Part shown: positions 24,633 to 37,119 of the stretch, piece by piece
Position numbering within the stretch: the first letter of the stretch is position 1
Layout: every line of letters starts with the position of its first letter
Origin: Callorhinus ursinus
Taxonomy: Eukaryota > Chordata > Mammalia > Carnivora > Otariidae
Assembly (NCBI RefSeq): GCF_003265705.1
Contig: NW_020312785.1
Location: 22,971,182 to 23,035,181, forward strand
Length of the DNA stretch: 64,000 nt
Reading direction: 5' to 3'
The notes under the pieces: generated by a model
Told to the model about the DNA's origin: nothing
Databases searched by the model: none
Seen by the model: the letters and a program-made list of their open reading frames with translations, nothing else
Made by a program: the position numbers and the translations under genes

Positions 24633-25592
24633 AGAAACCAATGAATAGCAAGAGTTGTACTGTGTTAATACATTTTTATGGCATGGGACAAGTAGTTTGG
24701 AGCCACATTAGTCTTCCCTAAAACAGAACAATTGACCCTTAACTTTGCAAAGATTTCTGGTATGGGTTCCAAATTCTTCAAACCTCCTTTGGACATATCC
24801 CATGGCATATCTTCATGCTGTATATTTTAAGTCTAGGTTTTCAAGCATTTTCCTAAGATCTCATTTGCATGACATACATTGACTCACCCAAAATTTCAAT
24901 CCAATTCTTATTGCACTCAAGATCTTGTTCCAATTCTTTGTAGTGTAAAATTTAAGATTACCCATTCATTTCAAAAAAAAATTGGAAGATATTTGTGTTA
25001 GATAATGAATACCTGATATCCACAGGGGGATATAAATGGGGGAAAAAAGACAAAATACAAAAACAGGAGCATTCTAATTTTTATACAAAATTAATTTCTT
25101 GGTTTGGCTCTTTGACATCTATTTGTAAGACATAGTTTTGCAACAGACAGCCCCATGTTACAAACCATGTTGAATAAATAATGTGGGTAAAAATGGGAGG
25201 TTTGTCTCTTATATGCACTCAACAGAACCCAGTGGATAGATTTCAAATTTCCAGTGAATTCATCAGGTTCCTTTGGGCATGTTGGTAGGCACTGGCTTTT
25301 TTTTGTTGCAGAGAAGACCTCTTGCCATTTGCTTCCTGTAAGACTCCTCTGCATGTCACCATGTCTCTCACCATGCTGTGATTTTTCTGCTGGGCTTCAG
25401 CATGCCCTCCACTTTCTGCTTACTCACAACACTGAACATACCCAGGGTAGCTAGCCCAGAGGAAACTCAGTCTTCTCTTCTTTGTTCACCACGACCTGGT
25501 TGTGTTTCAGGAGTTTTATTCATTGTACTGGCAGCCAATCATGAAGCATTTGAAGGAAATGAATAATGGACATTATAAAATTGCAAGCAGCT

Positions 25593-25790
25593 TGGGGCGC
25601 CTGGGTGCCTCAGACCATTAAGCGTCTGCCTTTGGCTCAGGTCATGATCCCAGAGTCCTGGAATTGAGCTCCACATCAGGCTCCCTGCTGAGCAGGGAGC
25701 CTGCTTCTCCCTCTCCCTCTGCCTGCCGCTCCCCCTGCTTGTACTCTCTCTCTGTCAAATAAAAAATAAAAAATCTTTAAAAAAATAAAA
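25593..25790 (+). repeat. Carnivore tRNA-derived SINE with 17-bp target duplication
   Basis: A conserved copy, flanked by a perfect direct repeat taaaattgcaagcagct at 25576-25592 and 25791-25807. Confidence 0.97.
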
Positions 25791-25814
25791 TAAAATTGCA
25801 AGCAGCTAGTATGA

Positions 25815-25990
25815 TTGGTCTAAAATACAGGCATTGACACTGGCCATTATTTTTGATCTTCAAAGCAACACTATTTCTATCCCCATTTCATGATGTGAAA
25901 AGGGAAATAAATGCAGGAAAGAAACCAGACCTACCTATGGTTACAAAGTAAACGGCAGTCAGGAAAGCACAGGTCTTTTCTATCTTGGTA
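25815..25990 (-). repeat. MIR fragment, antisense
   Basis: Partial MIR: aaagcaacactatttctatccccatttcatgatg (shortened match), aggaaagaaacc, acctatggttacaaagt, and the cagtcaggaaagcac end. Confidence 0.55.
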
Positions 25991-25999
25991 AAATGCTCT

Positions 26000-26985
26000 T
26001 TCTAGCATGTGACATTGCCCATCAGAAGCAGTCAATACTCGATCTTTAGACAGTGTTAAACTGATAGCATTTATCTGACCCTACGCATTAGTTGATAATT
26101 TCACGCATATCTTTCTCAGTACACTTTATGGGAGAAGTTACTTGCCAGCGCACAGTGGTTTCTGGCTTCTTTTCACACTGGCTTCTGAACACAATTACAG
26201 CCTAAAGACTGACAAGTTTTCCAGTACTGGTATTTTTTTCCAAAATGAGTTCTACAGATCCTTTTTATGCATGGCTGAATGAAAGGAAATGGAAATAGGA
26301 GATCACCATTCTTCATTCTCTTGTTCAATTTCAGGTCAGTATTTTCTGAGAGCCTACTATGTGTTACACTCCGGGATATTCATAAAATAGATATAATTTT
26401 AAGCTATGACTACTATAGAAAATACTTGATACCCCACCAACTCTGGTTGGCCTCAAACACCCTTCTACCTAGCCTTAGGGTTTTGCTATCTTTTTCCAAA
26501 AGGGAAGCTTGCTTAACATGTGCTGGGGCTCAGGTTTACTGATGTTAAATGCTTTGTAAATCCAATAAATATAGTTCAGAAGTTTTGACGTTGATCTTTT
26601 TATTCTTCTTATCTGGAAAGCTGCAGAGATCAGGAGCACTATGGCACATGGGGTCGAAAGCACATTGCCTATCAGTTCCTGCATGTTTGAAGATGCAGTG
26701 TGTGGCAAAAAAAAAAAAAAAAAAAAAAAATTAAAAATTAAAAAAAAATAAAAAGCTGGCTCAAGCATTGCCAGTAGAATATAGACACAGGAGTCTTATG
26801 CCATGAGAATCAGCTTTTTGACCCAATTATCTTGACAGTCTTGATAAAACAGATAGGACCACATGCTTCTATGTTAAGGAAAAACTGTGCAATCTTTTAG
26901 TAATGCCTTTAAGGATTATGATATATTGTTTTATATTTTAGGAAGCTAACTAATAATAGTGTAGAGGATAAATTGGCTAAAATAG
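26000..26985. other. Unassigned stretch with a 26-bp poly(A)
   Basis: No supported gene. A poly(A) run lies at about 26707-26730, followed by an A-rich segment; the 97-codon minus-strand frame across it is an artefact of this run. Confidence 0.4.
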
Positions 26986-26989
26986 AAAT

Positions 26990-27560
26990 AATGAGTTAAG
27001 TTAGGATACTGTTGCGATAATCCAAACAAAAGAAAAATAAGACCTAGAAGTCTATAGAGGCATTGAGACACTGAGCAGCTTTTAAAAAGAAAAAAGAAAA
27101 AAAAAAAAAAAAGAATTCAGCAGAAGTTTTAGACACAGTAAAAGGTTAAAATTTGGGAAAATATTTCAAGATTTCTCATTGAGAGTCTTAACGAAAAATG
27201 ATGTTCTTAGCATAGATAACAAATATATGAAGATCAGTTTGGAAAGAAGATATGTTTAGCTTCCAGAAAGATTAGATTGGGGTCACCTTGAAACATCTAT
27301 ATGAGGGAGTAGTGCTCCAGAAGGAACAGGGATAATGATTTGGGGGTCAACAAAGTTTCAACTAAATGAAAGTCATGGGCACACAGAGGGATAAGGGAAG
27401 ATGATGGGCTGAGATTGGAAACCTAAAGAAATAACACTGGCAGAAGGAAGGCAGAGCCACTGGAGGATTTATGGAAACATTCTGATTGGCTTGGAAAAGA
27501 AGGAGAGTGAGAGAAAAAGAGCTGAAAAGAGATTTTTTTTTTTTTTAATGTCAAACGCTG
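26990..27560 (-). repeat. Old LINE tail, antisense (L2/L1M-like)
   Basis: GA-rich antisense landmarks appear in order: gttgcgataatccaa, a segment like gaaacatctatatgagg, and a purine-rich aggcagagccactggagg segment. It is broken by a poly(A) run near 27095. Confidence 0.4.
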
Positions 27561-28639
27561 CCAAATTCATTTAAAGAAAAAAAAAATCACTAAAAAGCAG
27601 ACTTCGAATTTTAAAACACTTAAAACTTAAAGACAGTTTAGAGTAATGGAAACACAATTCAGATTTCAGGGCACTGGGGAATGGAAGAAGGAAGTGGAAA
27701 CCACCTGTAGGAAACTAATCTTTTAGGAAGCTAACCCCAAAGGCAACACAGGAATGAATATTTATTGCTATGAAATAAAGATTATTTGAATTGAAGAGTA
27801 AAAGATAAAATACAAAAATAAAAGCCATAGTAGTTATCAAATACTCTGATTTTTTTACTCTATATGTTCTAAACATGTTATAAAATTAGTAGAGACTAGT
27901 TTTATAAAAGAAACTCCTACTTTGCAGAGGAAAATCTACACCTTGCTAAGATATTTCGCCTGTCAGTTTTGAAGATTAAACCTGCAGAATTACTCAGGAC
28001 AAGGGGGCAAATATAAACTAAAAATCACTCCAAATTTTATTTCTATAGTTTTTAGAAAAGCAGCAAATACCAGGATACTGACACTCCAAAGTGAAGGTAG
28101 GTAGATAAAGCTATCAAAACAATAATAGTTAAAATTGTTGAAATAAAGTAAAATTTAAATAGACATTGTTATGGCAAGATCTCCAGAGTCTATGTGGTTA
28201 GCTTAGGAGGTATTTCTAGTTCTCGGTTTAATTAGATCAGTGTAAAATGTCATGGTCAGTACATCAAATATTACTTGGGATAAAATGAATTTCTATGGGT
28301 CTCTAAGAACAACTTGCACTTGTGGTTTTAACATTCACTATTATTTTAACAAGCAAAATAATATTTGTATTTTATATATCTATACATACAGCCATAAATT
28401 TTGTAGTTGTCTGACTACCCTTTACTTTGCTTCTTTCCAAGGTAATAAATTTCACTCTAGACATATGGTCTCCAGCTAGAGAAAACTCTCCACACTTCCT
28501 TGTGGCCAGGTGGGGCCACTTGACTTCATTTTCCCAATTACAGTGAAAAATTTTAAAATTGTTTTCTATTCCTTTGCATTCTTTTCCATTGCCACAAGAT
28601 AGAATAGTGATGGGCTTAGGACACATTTTTTGTCGTGTT

Positions 28640-29110
28640 TTGCTTTTGAGGTGTATTTTCCATAGTATAAAATGCGTATTTTCAGTGGATAATTTTGACT
28701 AACTATATATATCTGTCATTCAAATTAACATATAGAATATTATTTCTAGTTTCCACATGTCCCGTTTCCATTCATGTTGTTGCATGTACTGATACTTCAT
28801 TAATTGTCGTTGCTGAGTAGTAATCTTTTTTGTGACTATCCTATAATATATTAATCCACAATATTTTCCTCCATTCTCCTATTGATGGCAATGTGGGCTG
28901 TTTTCAGTTTGCAGCTACTATGAAAAGAGCTGTTATGGATACTCTTTTTAAAATCTTTGTGTGAACATATGTTTTCACTTTCTTCAAGTAAAACCTAGAA
29001 TGGAGTTACTACTGGGCTATAGAGAAAGTGTATGTTTAACTTTTATTATAGAAACTTCCAGAACAATTTCTAGAGTGGTTGTACTATTTTATATTCCCAC
29101 TAGTAATATA
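28640..29110 (-). repeat. Old L1 ORF2 end/3' UTR, antisense
   Basis: On the plus strand the antisense L1 landmarks appear in order: ttgctgagtagtaatc, ctcctattgatggca, gggctgttttcagtttg, tgaaaagagctgttatgga, gtgtgaacatatgttttcac, gagttactactgggct, then gttgtactattttatattcc. About 460 bp of an old L1. Confidence 0.8.
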
Positions 29111-30062
29111 ATTGGACCAGATTTTTACCATGCAGATGAAGATAATGCCCTAAGGGATGGGGAAGCAACTATATGGGAGAAAACTTGGTCCCTGAACAGA
29201 GCAATGATTGCTACTATCTTTGATAACTTACCTCCTTTCTATTCCATTAGAGTGAGATAAACAGTGACATATCAAGGAGAAGAACAATGGGTTTAGTCTC
29301 TCCAGTGCGGGCACCAAGGGGGGTACCTTTTTTGCAGGGAACTTATAAATAAATTTGACTAAAATCCAACCTGATTTTTTGGTTATCCTATGTTTAATTT
29401 CTCAAAAAATATCAGTGATAACATTTTCCTCCATACCAGGCAGACCACTCATATGCTCTGCCCTTGGTGTGCCACTAAAATAAATGACTATCATGCCCAA
29501 GCCAGTCTACACTTTTAAAAATACTTATCTATTCTTGATCTTTTTCTTGAAAATACCTAGATTTAAGATGTACATCCTCAGATTACTTTCTTAAAACCAT
29601 ACAAATATTGTACCAACATTTAATGTTACTAATTAAAAAAAATCAAAATTTAGAGTATATTCTTAAACATTTAAATTGTGAACTGCAACTTAAATAGTCT
29701 ATCACCTACTTTTTATATTATAGATCCAGAATAGGTTTTATAGAATGAACACCTTTATAGGAATTTAGAGATACCTTATTAAAAATAACAAGACCTGTAT
29801 TGCATAGAAGTATTTTGTCTGACATCCTTAAGCAGTGGAGCCCACCCAGCTACCCTTGCAGAGAGCCATTTCAGGGCTCATACAGTATGTAACCTCTCGG
29901 TAAGTCCTCTCTCAACCTGACTGAAGAAAGTGAAGTCAACACCCAAATCAAACATCATTCATAGCACTTTGCTTTCTTGAACAAGGACCTGGATGCTTGG
30001 CCTCCTTTAACACCTTTACTTCAACCTTACAGATGGACAGATCTTCACTTTTATGGCTTCTT

Positions 30063-30282
30063 TTTTCTTTTTTTTTTTTTTTTAACTTATTTTGTTTTAA
30101 AGATTTTATTCATTTATTTGACAGAGAGAGCAAGAGAAGGAACACAAGCAAGGGGAGTGGGAGAGGGAGAAGCAGGCTTCCCGCTGAGCAGGAAGCCCAA
30201 TGCCAGGCTCCATCCTAGGACTCCGGGATCATGACCTGAGCCGAAGGCAGATGCCCAACAAGTGAGCCACCCAGGCACCCCC
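30063..30282 (-). repeat. Carnivore tRNA-derived SINE with short target duplication
   Basis: The minus-strand SINE starts at GGGGGTGCCTGGGTGGCTCAC near 30282 and ends in aaataaatgaataaaatc and a long poly(A). The word tggcttctt flanks it at 30054-30062 and 30283-30291. Confidence 0.95.
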
Positions 30283-31077
30283 TGGCTTCTTCTAAATGCA
30301 GTTCTTCTTCATGACAGAGTCACATCCACAGACTAGATTAGTGTACTCCCTCTGCACTCACCAGGTATGACACAAATGATATGAATGGAAGAAAATAGGT
30401 ACGAGAAAGTTCTCACAATTCCCTCTAGATCTGTGTTGTCAGACTTTGTTATTTGGGGTATGTCTAACTACAGAGTAAAAATAATTTGCACAAAATACCT
30501 AACTGCCTCAAGAAATGTATTTGAATATAATTCTTCTCCATGTTATGCAAAGACTTCCAAGACAACACCTGTGGGTGGAAAAGTTTTGTTTATAACTCAT
30601 GGTAGAAATGGAAAACAAACATCATGGGAGACTGTGGGACATCTCAGCAAGAGGGTAAAAAAAAGGACTTATAAGATTTGAACTTGATTTAGGTGATTTG
30701 TGGGAACTTCAAAGGATGGGGGGCTTTATCCTAGATTGGATGCTGTCATGAAGAAATATTTGGATATTTTTATAGATCTTACCTAGGAGCAAAGACTAAG
30801 CAAAATGAAAGGAATAACTGGTAAAGCAGAAGTTGTTCACTAATACACCAAGATGGGGAGATGGTTGGTCATTTTTATGGTTTAAAGGTAATGTTTTTGC
30901 TGTTCAGACAAGATTATAGAAACTTTTTTTTTTTTTTTAATCAAGCCATCATAGTCACAGTGTAGCCTTGTTAGATACTGATGTTCTGAAGAACTGTTAT
31001 GTTCAACAGGGCATCAAGGCCTACCTATGACTGCCTTCTGTTTTGTCCTTCTGTTTTGGTTTCTTATATTTACAATG

Positions 31078-31300
31078 ACTTTTGTCCTTCTATTTTGGTT
31101 TCCTATTGCTGCCATAACAAGTTATCACAGCATACAGGCATAATAAATTGTTCTACATACCTATAAATCAGAAGTCCAACATGAGTTAAAATTGGCTTTG
31201 CTTTAGGCATATCAGTTGGGGTGGAATGCATGTTTATTCTAATTGTCAACCTCACTACATAGAACAAGTACTTTTCAGCCTCTGCTCCATTGAGTTCCAA
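31078..31300. repeat. Old MaLR-like LTR fragment
   Basis: The segment ttggtttcctattgctgcc, ataacaagttatcacag, and aatcagaagtccaacatg matches the common antisense MaLR/LTR start. The rest is too diverged to place. Confidence 0.45.
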
Positions 31301-31525
31301 ATATAATAGTGTACATGTTTGGAGTCTAAGTAAAGTGTGGTCAACAACCAGATTACCAGATTACAACCAGTTAGGTGTTGGTCAAGATATATCTTTGTGA
31401 ACTGTCAAAATGTCAAAACCTAGGCTGATTTAAAAAATTAAAGAGAATTATAGATACCCAGGTTTGGTACAAGCAATAAGTCAGTAAGTAATAGAATATT
31501 TAAAAACTAGAGGACATAGATTTTA

Positions 31526-31724
31526 TTATTTTTTTAAAGATTTTATTTATTTATTTGAGAGAGAGAGACACAGTGAGAGAGGGAACACAAGCAGGGAGAG
31601 TGGGAGAGGGAGAAGCAGGCTTCCTGCCAAGCAAGGAGCCTGATGCGGGGCTCAATCCCAGGATTCTGGGATCATGACCTGAGTTGAAGGCAGACACTTA
31701 ATGACTGAGCCACCCAGGTGCCCC
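31526..31724 (-). repeat. Carnivore tRNA-derived SINE with 18-bp target duplication
   Basis: A minus-strand copy with head and tail intact. The flanks tagaggacatagatttta (31508-31525) and tagaggatgtagatttta (31725-31742) differ at two bases. Confidence 0.97.
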
Positions 31725-31845
31725 TAGAGGATGTAGATTTTAAAGAGCAGGACAGATTTAAAGCCAACAGACTCAATGATCAATAAGGAGAGATGCGACA
31801 TTAATGAGCCTACAGGAAAAGTTTCAGTACCAGGAAGGTACTTAA

Positions 31846-32040
31846 GGTCACCTGGGTGGCTCAGTCGGTTAAGCGTCTGCCTTCAGCTCAGGTCGTGAAC
31901 CCAGGATCCTGGGATCAAGCCCCACATCTGGCTCCTTGCTCAGTGGGGAGCCTGTTTCTCCCTCTCCTTCTGCCTACAGCTCTGCCTGCTTGTGCATGCA
32001 CTCTCTGTCAAATAAATAAAAATTCTTTAAAAAAAAAAAA
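31846..32040 (+). repeat. Carnivore tRNA-derived SINE
   Basis: CACCTGGGTGGCTCAGTCGG head, canonical body, aaataaataaaaattctt end and poly(A). Only about 120 bp from the oppositely oriented SINE at 31.5-31.7 kb. Confidence 0.95.
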
Positions 32041-32390
32041 TAGAGAGATTAAGCTCTCTCCTGGTCCAGTGCCTGGCACATACAAACTATTTATTCTAGA
32101 ATGTAATATAAAATATACTTTAGAGGAAAAATTTATTCTGAAATGCTATAACCTGGGATATGAGTGTGAAATTAGATAAATGAGATCATCTGTGACCTGT
32201 AAACCACGGCTTATCATGCCAGGTAGCTAGAGACAAATGAAGACAAAACACAAATGATATAAAATAACATCAATTTCTCTCAAGCTCAGTAGGAAATAAG
32301 AGAATATTGTCCCAAAAGATTGTTTTAATTGGGCTATTATTCTCTAGTTTGCATTTTTTTGCTAAAAGGAAATGAAAAAACTACATTAAA

Positions 32391-34255
32391 GTGACTTCCG
32401 GTTTCTGGTCTGGCATGTAAAGAGATTAGAAGTTGCCACTCCAATGCCCTTCAACAGATAAATGGATAAAGATGTGGTCCATATATACAATGGAATATTA
32501 CCCAGCCATCAGAAAGGATGAATATCCAACTTTTACATCAACATGGATGGGACTGGAGGAGATTATGCTAAGTGAAATAAGTCAAGCAGAGAAAGTCAAT
32601 TATCATATGGTTTCACTTATTTGTGGAACATAAGGAAGAGCATGGAGGACATTAGGAGAAGGAAGGGAAAAATGAGGGGGGTGGAATTGGAGGGAGAGAT
32701 GAACCATGAGAGACTATGGACTTCGAGAAACAAACTGAGGGTTTTAGAGGGGAGGGGGGATTGGTTAGCCCGGTGATGGGTATTAAGGAGGGCACATACT
32801 GCATGGAGCACTGGGTGTTATACGAAAACAATGGATCGTGGATCACCATATCAAAAACCAATAATGTATTATATGGTGACTAACATAACATAATAAAATC
32901 AAAAAAAAAGTTGCCGCTCCATCTTAACAAGTAAAAAGCTGAACAATTTTTTTTTTTTTAATCAACAACTCTTTTAAATCCATTAAAGAAGTCACAGGGC
33001 AAACCGTTGCCCATAGAATTGGAGACAGGAAGATACAGAGAATCCCAACTTAACCTGAGCATATGAAACTCACAGCAGAAGCTTCTGTGGGAACCAGTGC
33101 TGGGGTGGGAAGACCGGAATAGTCATTGTCAAATTGTTGGTGGCTCAGTGCAGACAAGTCTGAGAGCTAAAAACTCCAGGGGATCTAATCATTGGAGGAC
33201 CCCCACAGTTTTGTTAACTTTTACTCTTAGACTTCTACCAGGGTTCTAATTTTTGTTTGAAACAGTGAACATAGGTGAAAAATCCTCTCATGCTTCTGGC
33301 AGGCGGAAGGAAACAAGGAACCATTTAGAAATATGCCAGAGCACTTTGTTCTTCTTAACAAGGTCCGTACTCAGGAGAAACACTTTTACCAGAAACTAAC
33401 TTGTGGGGTTTATATGAACCTAACTGATCTGGAAGAAGGGAAATACCCTACTCCAGGGGGGTACAGGTTCAACAACAGCCATCTATAATCAAGGATTATA
33501 GATGCTTTTCCTCCCCCCACATCTTACCACCACATTACTAAAGACTTATTTACTGTAGCTCCTTTTACACAGTATACCATTTCTACCTTTTAATAAAAAA
33601 ATTCTAAGACATACTAAAAGGCAAAAAAACAAAACAAAACAAAAACACAAAAAAGCAATTTGAAAAGACAGGACAAGCATCAAAACCAGATCCAGGTATC
33701 ATAATAGTCCTGGAATTATCAGACCAGGACTATGAGACTATTAGGATTCATACCTTAAGGGCTCGGATAGGAAATGTAGAGATGGAAATTCTAAGAGTTA
33801 AAAAGGAATGCTAGAAAACAAAATAAAAAGCACTAACAGAAGTGACAAAGGCCTTTGATAACCTCATTAGTAGACTGAATATGGCCAAGGAAATCATCTC
33901 TGAATTTGATATGCCAATAAAACCTTCCAAGACCGAAAAGCAAAGCAAAGAAGACTGCAAGGCAAACCAAACAAGAAAAATGGGACAGTGTGTCCAAGGA
34001 CTAGGAGACAACTACAAAAAGTGCAACATACACATGAGGAGAAAAAAGAAAAGGAACAGAGCAATATTTGAAGAAACAAAATAAAGGCTGATAATTTTCC
34101 CTAAACTTATGTCCAACACCAAAGCATGAATGCAGGATGCTCAGAGAACACCAAGCAAAATAAATGTCAACCCAACTACACCCAGGTGCATCATATTCAA
34201 ACTGCAGAAAACCAAAGTTAAAGAAAAAATACCTTAAAGAGATAAGTAACTGACC
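32391..34255 (+). mobile_element. Old L1 5' region and ORF1 remnant, interrupted by a younger L1 tail
   Basis: It opens with acttccggtttctggtctgg and catgtaaagagattag, a typical start of old (L1M/HAL1-type) L1 5' UTRs. It resumes after the nested insert with ctccatcttaacaagtaaaaagctgaac and runs through the 5' UTR-like segment (33.0-33.6 kb). It then enters degenerate ORF1 (about 33660-34250), where landmarks such as cctggaattatcagacc, agatggaaattctaag, ctcattagtagactg, and agagaacaccaagca occur in order. ORF1 encodes the L1 RNA-binding protein; here it is broken by frameshifts and stops. ORF2 is absent. Confidence 0.8.
32444..32907 (+). mobile_element. 5'-truncated carnivore L1 3' end nested in an old L1
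   Basis: It contains the C-terminal ORF2/3' UTR landmarks (caacagataaatggataaag, acaatggaatattacccagc, ggagattatgctaagtgaaa), the purine-rich 3' UTR, and gtgttatacgaaaacaatgg through to poly(A). The flanks aagttgccactcca (32430-32443) and aagttgccgctcca (32908-32921) form a 14-bp target duplication with one mismatch. Confidence 0.93.
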
Positions 34256-34399
34256 CCAAACATTCTGCCCTTGGTTTTAGTAGAGTTCCCCACCTACTTT
34301 AATGTACCACTCTCCTCCTCAAAAGAAGTAGAAGAGATTTCTACTTGAGTCAATTCAATGCTTTGCATTTACCATCAGGCATTTCACAGGAAGAGTTCA

Positions 34400-34655
34400 G
34401 CAGTGAATTTTAAAATGAAACTAGCTTCGGATTCAAACACACCTAAATTTAACTTCTTGCTTAGCCTTTAACCACTTTGACATTAAAAAAATACCTAATT
34501 TAACTAAGGCTTAGTTTTGACCTCATAAAAATGATAGTAGTATGTATTTGGCAGGGTAATTATGAATATGAGAGATTACATGTATAAAAACTAGTGTAAC
34601 TTCTACTTAGCAAAATTAGCTGCTCAGTAAATGATAGGTGCTATAATCATGAGTA
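34400..34655 (+). repeat. MIR
   Basis: MIR sense order: ctagcttcggattcaaac, acctaaatttaacttcttgc, the 'taaccactttgac' and 'aaggcttagttttgacctc' segments, atgatagtagtatgta, cagggtaattatgaatatgag, and cagtaaatgataggtgct. Confidence 0.7.
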
Positions 34656-35125
34656 GTAGAAGGTCATATAGAAATAAAAAGAAACAGAATAAAAAATGTT
34701 TGCCTGGTGTGTTTTTGTTCTTTTTTCCCCCTAGCCATCTAATCCTACCTTAGTTCCGTAAAACTCTTTGGAATAAAATCCTGTCATTCCAGACAATCTC
34801 AAAACGGCAGATAAAATGTCACGAACCCACTCCAGTTGGGACTCTTTCCTATCCTTGATTTCTGTTAAGACCTACTTTCTCTCTAGGTTACAAAAACAAC
34901 AGAATACTTTAGCTTTTCAAAAAAAAATTATTTGCTAATCCGGTAAGCCAAGGAATAAACATTAAGAGAACAAGAGCGAAAATTATAGAATTAAGAAAAG
35001 TCCTATCTCTGACCAAAACTTGATTGCAAAACCTTCTTGGTCCCCAAGACGAGAAATTCCTCTTACCGTTGGAAGCAGCCGTTTCTCCCTTGGCCTTCCT
35101 GAAGTTTTCAAGGTCGGTAGCTTCA

Positions 35126-35300
35126 AGGCAGTATGTCTCAATCCCGGATGCACTTTAGAACCAGCTGGGGAGTTTTAAATAGACTTCTGTCTGGGCCCTG
35201 CCCTAAGTAATTTGGGGCTTAATTGGTCCCTAGTGGGGCCTTGGAAGCAACATTGTTTTTTAAAGCTCTCCAGGTAATATTAATGAGCCTTCAGGGCTCA
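35126..35300 (+). repeat. MER5-like hAT DNA transposon fossil
   Basis: The order cagtatgtctcaatccc, atgcactttagaacca, gctggggagttttaaa, ctgggccctgccc, gtggggccttgg, and ctccaggtaatattaatg matches the MER5A non-autonomous hAT element. Confidence 0.7.
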
Positions 35301-37042
35301 CATAGTTTTCAGGCCAATCCCGCTGTTTATCCCAAGGCCCATCTTCTGTGCTTGGGGTCAGGATTCAATTCCCCTATAGCTGCCACATTTCCCTCTTGGG
35401 ATTTACTCTGGTTTCCTGATGCTAGTTTCTTTACTAAGTTGCTTCCGAATTATTTTTCCCTTTGGTTGTAAGTCAAGCCAATCAATGCATCACTTTATTC
35501 CTCAATTATCCACTTATTCTTGGCATCTGGAAATGGCTTCTTTGGCATGCCCGTCTCTGCACAGGTGCAAACTATGCATTTTTAAATGCTGATTGTTTCT
35601 TAAAGAAAGATCAGGTAGCTTTGAAATACAGGGTAAAGTGCGTACCCCTCTTACAGGGGAGACATATTTCAAGCACCGTGCATATACAGGCACTCAGGAA
35701 AGGCCTGGTAAACCAAACTGGCTTCTTTGCCTAATTTTTCCTACTGTGCTGAATTTTTGTGGCTGTGGAGTCCAGCTCACCAGTGCCAAAACAAATTACT
35801 TCTCCTCAACATTCTTCATATGTCCCGTTCATACTTTAGCATGAAAATGTCATACCGTATTTTCTTATTCTTTAGTTACAGATTAGATCTTTTAAAAAAT
35901 TAAGATGCATAAGTTCACTTATTCACTTACCAAATTCCTTTGTTCCTAAGAGCTGATCCTTTTTAGGTTTCACAGAAGCCCAATATTACGGCCACCACTT
36001 TCCTTGCGCTAATAGCTAAAGGACTTTTTACCCAGAATGAAAGCTGGTTGCCTATGAAATAAAAAGGGTAGCCTTTATTAAAAAAACAATTCGTCATTTT
36101 TAATTGTAAATCTGTCATCTTAAGATGCATTTTGGATTAAGTCCTTACTTGTCACTTCATAAAAGTAATATTCATATGTGCCTGAGATTTTTCTGCCCTA
36201 ACGCTTACACTATCTCTCCCCTTACTCTGTTTACAAGTTCACTGCAGCATAAACACAAAATTCACATTTGAGAACCACTGTGAGAAAAGTCCTAAGAGTC
36301 ACCACGGATAAAAATTTAGCTCTCTAGTGTGTACTTATTTTGCGATCTGCCTGTGAATAACATCCCCAGCCATTTGTCACAAGGTGGTGCCTGGTTTCCC
36401 CTATGCACAATCTATTATTTTAGGAAATAGTATTGTCAGTACAGAAATATGATCACTAAAAAACCATCTTGTGAAAATCAGAACTGAGTGGCATAATAGA
36501 AATTTCAATAGCATCATCCTCCATTTGTTTCTTTTTTTATATATACCAAAATTTTAATAATTAGTTTTTTTCATGTATTCTACCTTTTTTTTCGTAATCC
36601 GCTCTAACCCTCGATTTCCATGATATTTAAATTATCTTTAGCTGATAAATGTCACAATTTGAGGCTCCTCTTGTCTCATAGGACACTCTAGGGACAGGCA
36701 TCCTGAACTTTAGTAAATTATTGGTTACAGTCATTCAAAGAGATTTGTAGACAGAAGTCCTTACAAAGCTTTGAACGTTAAGAAGCATCTTTGCCTATCT
36801 ATATTTATATTCGTGCATATGGAATTATAGTGGCTTATAGCCAAAAGGTGACTTTTTTGCTCATTAAATTTCTTTCAGCAAATGACAACACTCCAGGTGT
36901 CTTTTAATTCTGCTCCCTGCGAATATAAAATGCATTTTCTTTTCTCCTAATGACACAGGCGGCAATAACTGGTAGCTGGTATCTGTGCAATTCTAATGAT
37001 CTGTCCTTACCTCCTGCTCGCTCGATGCCATGACCCCCACCA

Positions 37043-37119
37043 AACACACAGAGACACACACACACACACCACACACACACACACAGACACAGACACAGAC
37101 ACACACACACACACACACA
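37043..37119. repeat. (CA)n microsatellite with CAGA interruptions
   Basis: Long (CA)n broken by gagaca, cca and three acagac interruptions. It yields spurious Cys/Val-rich open frames on the minus strand. Confidence 0.97.
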
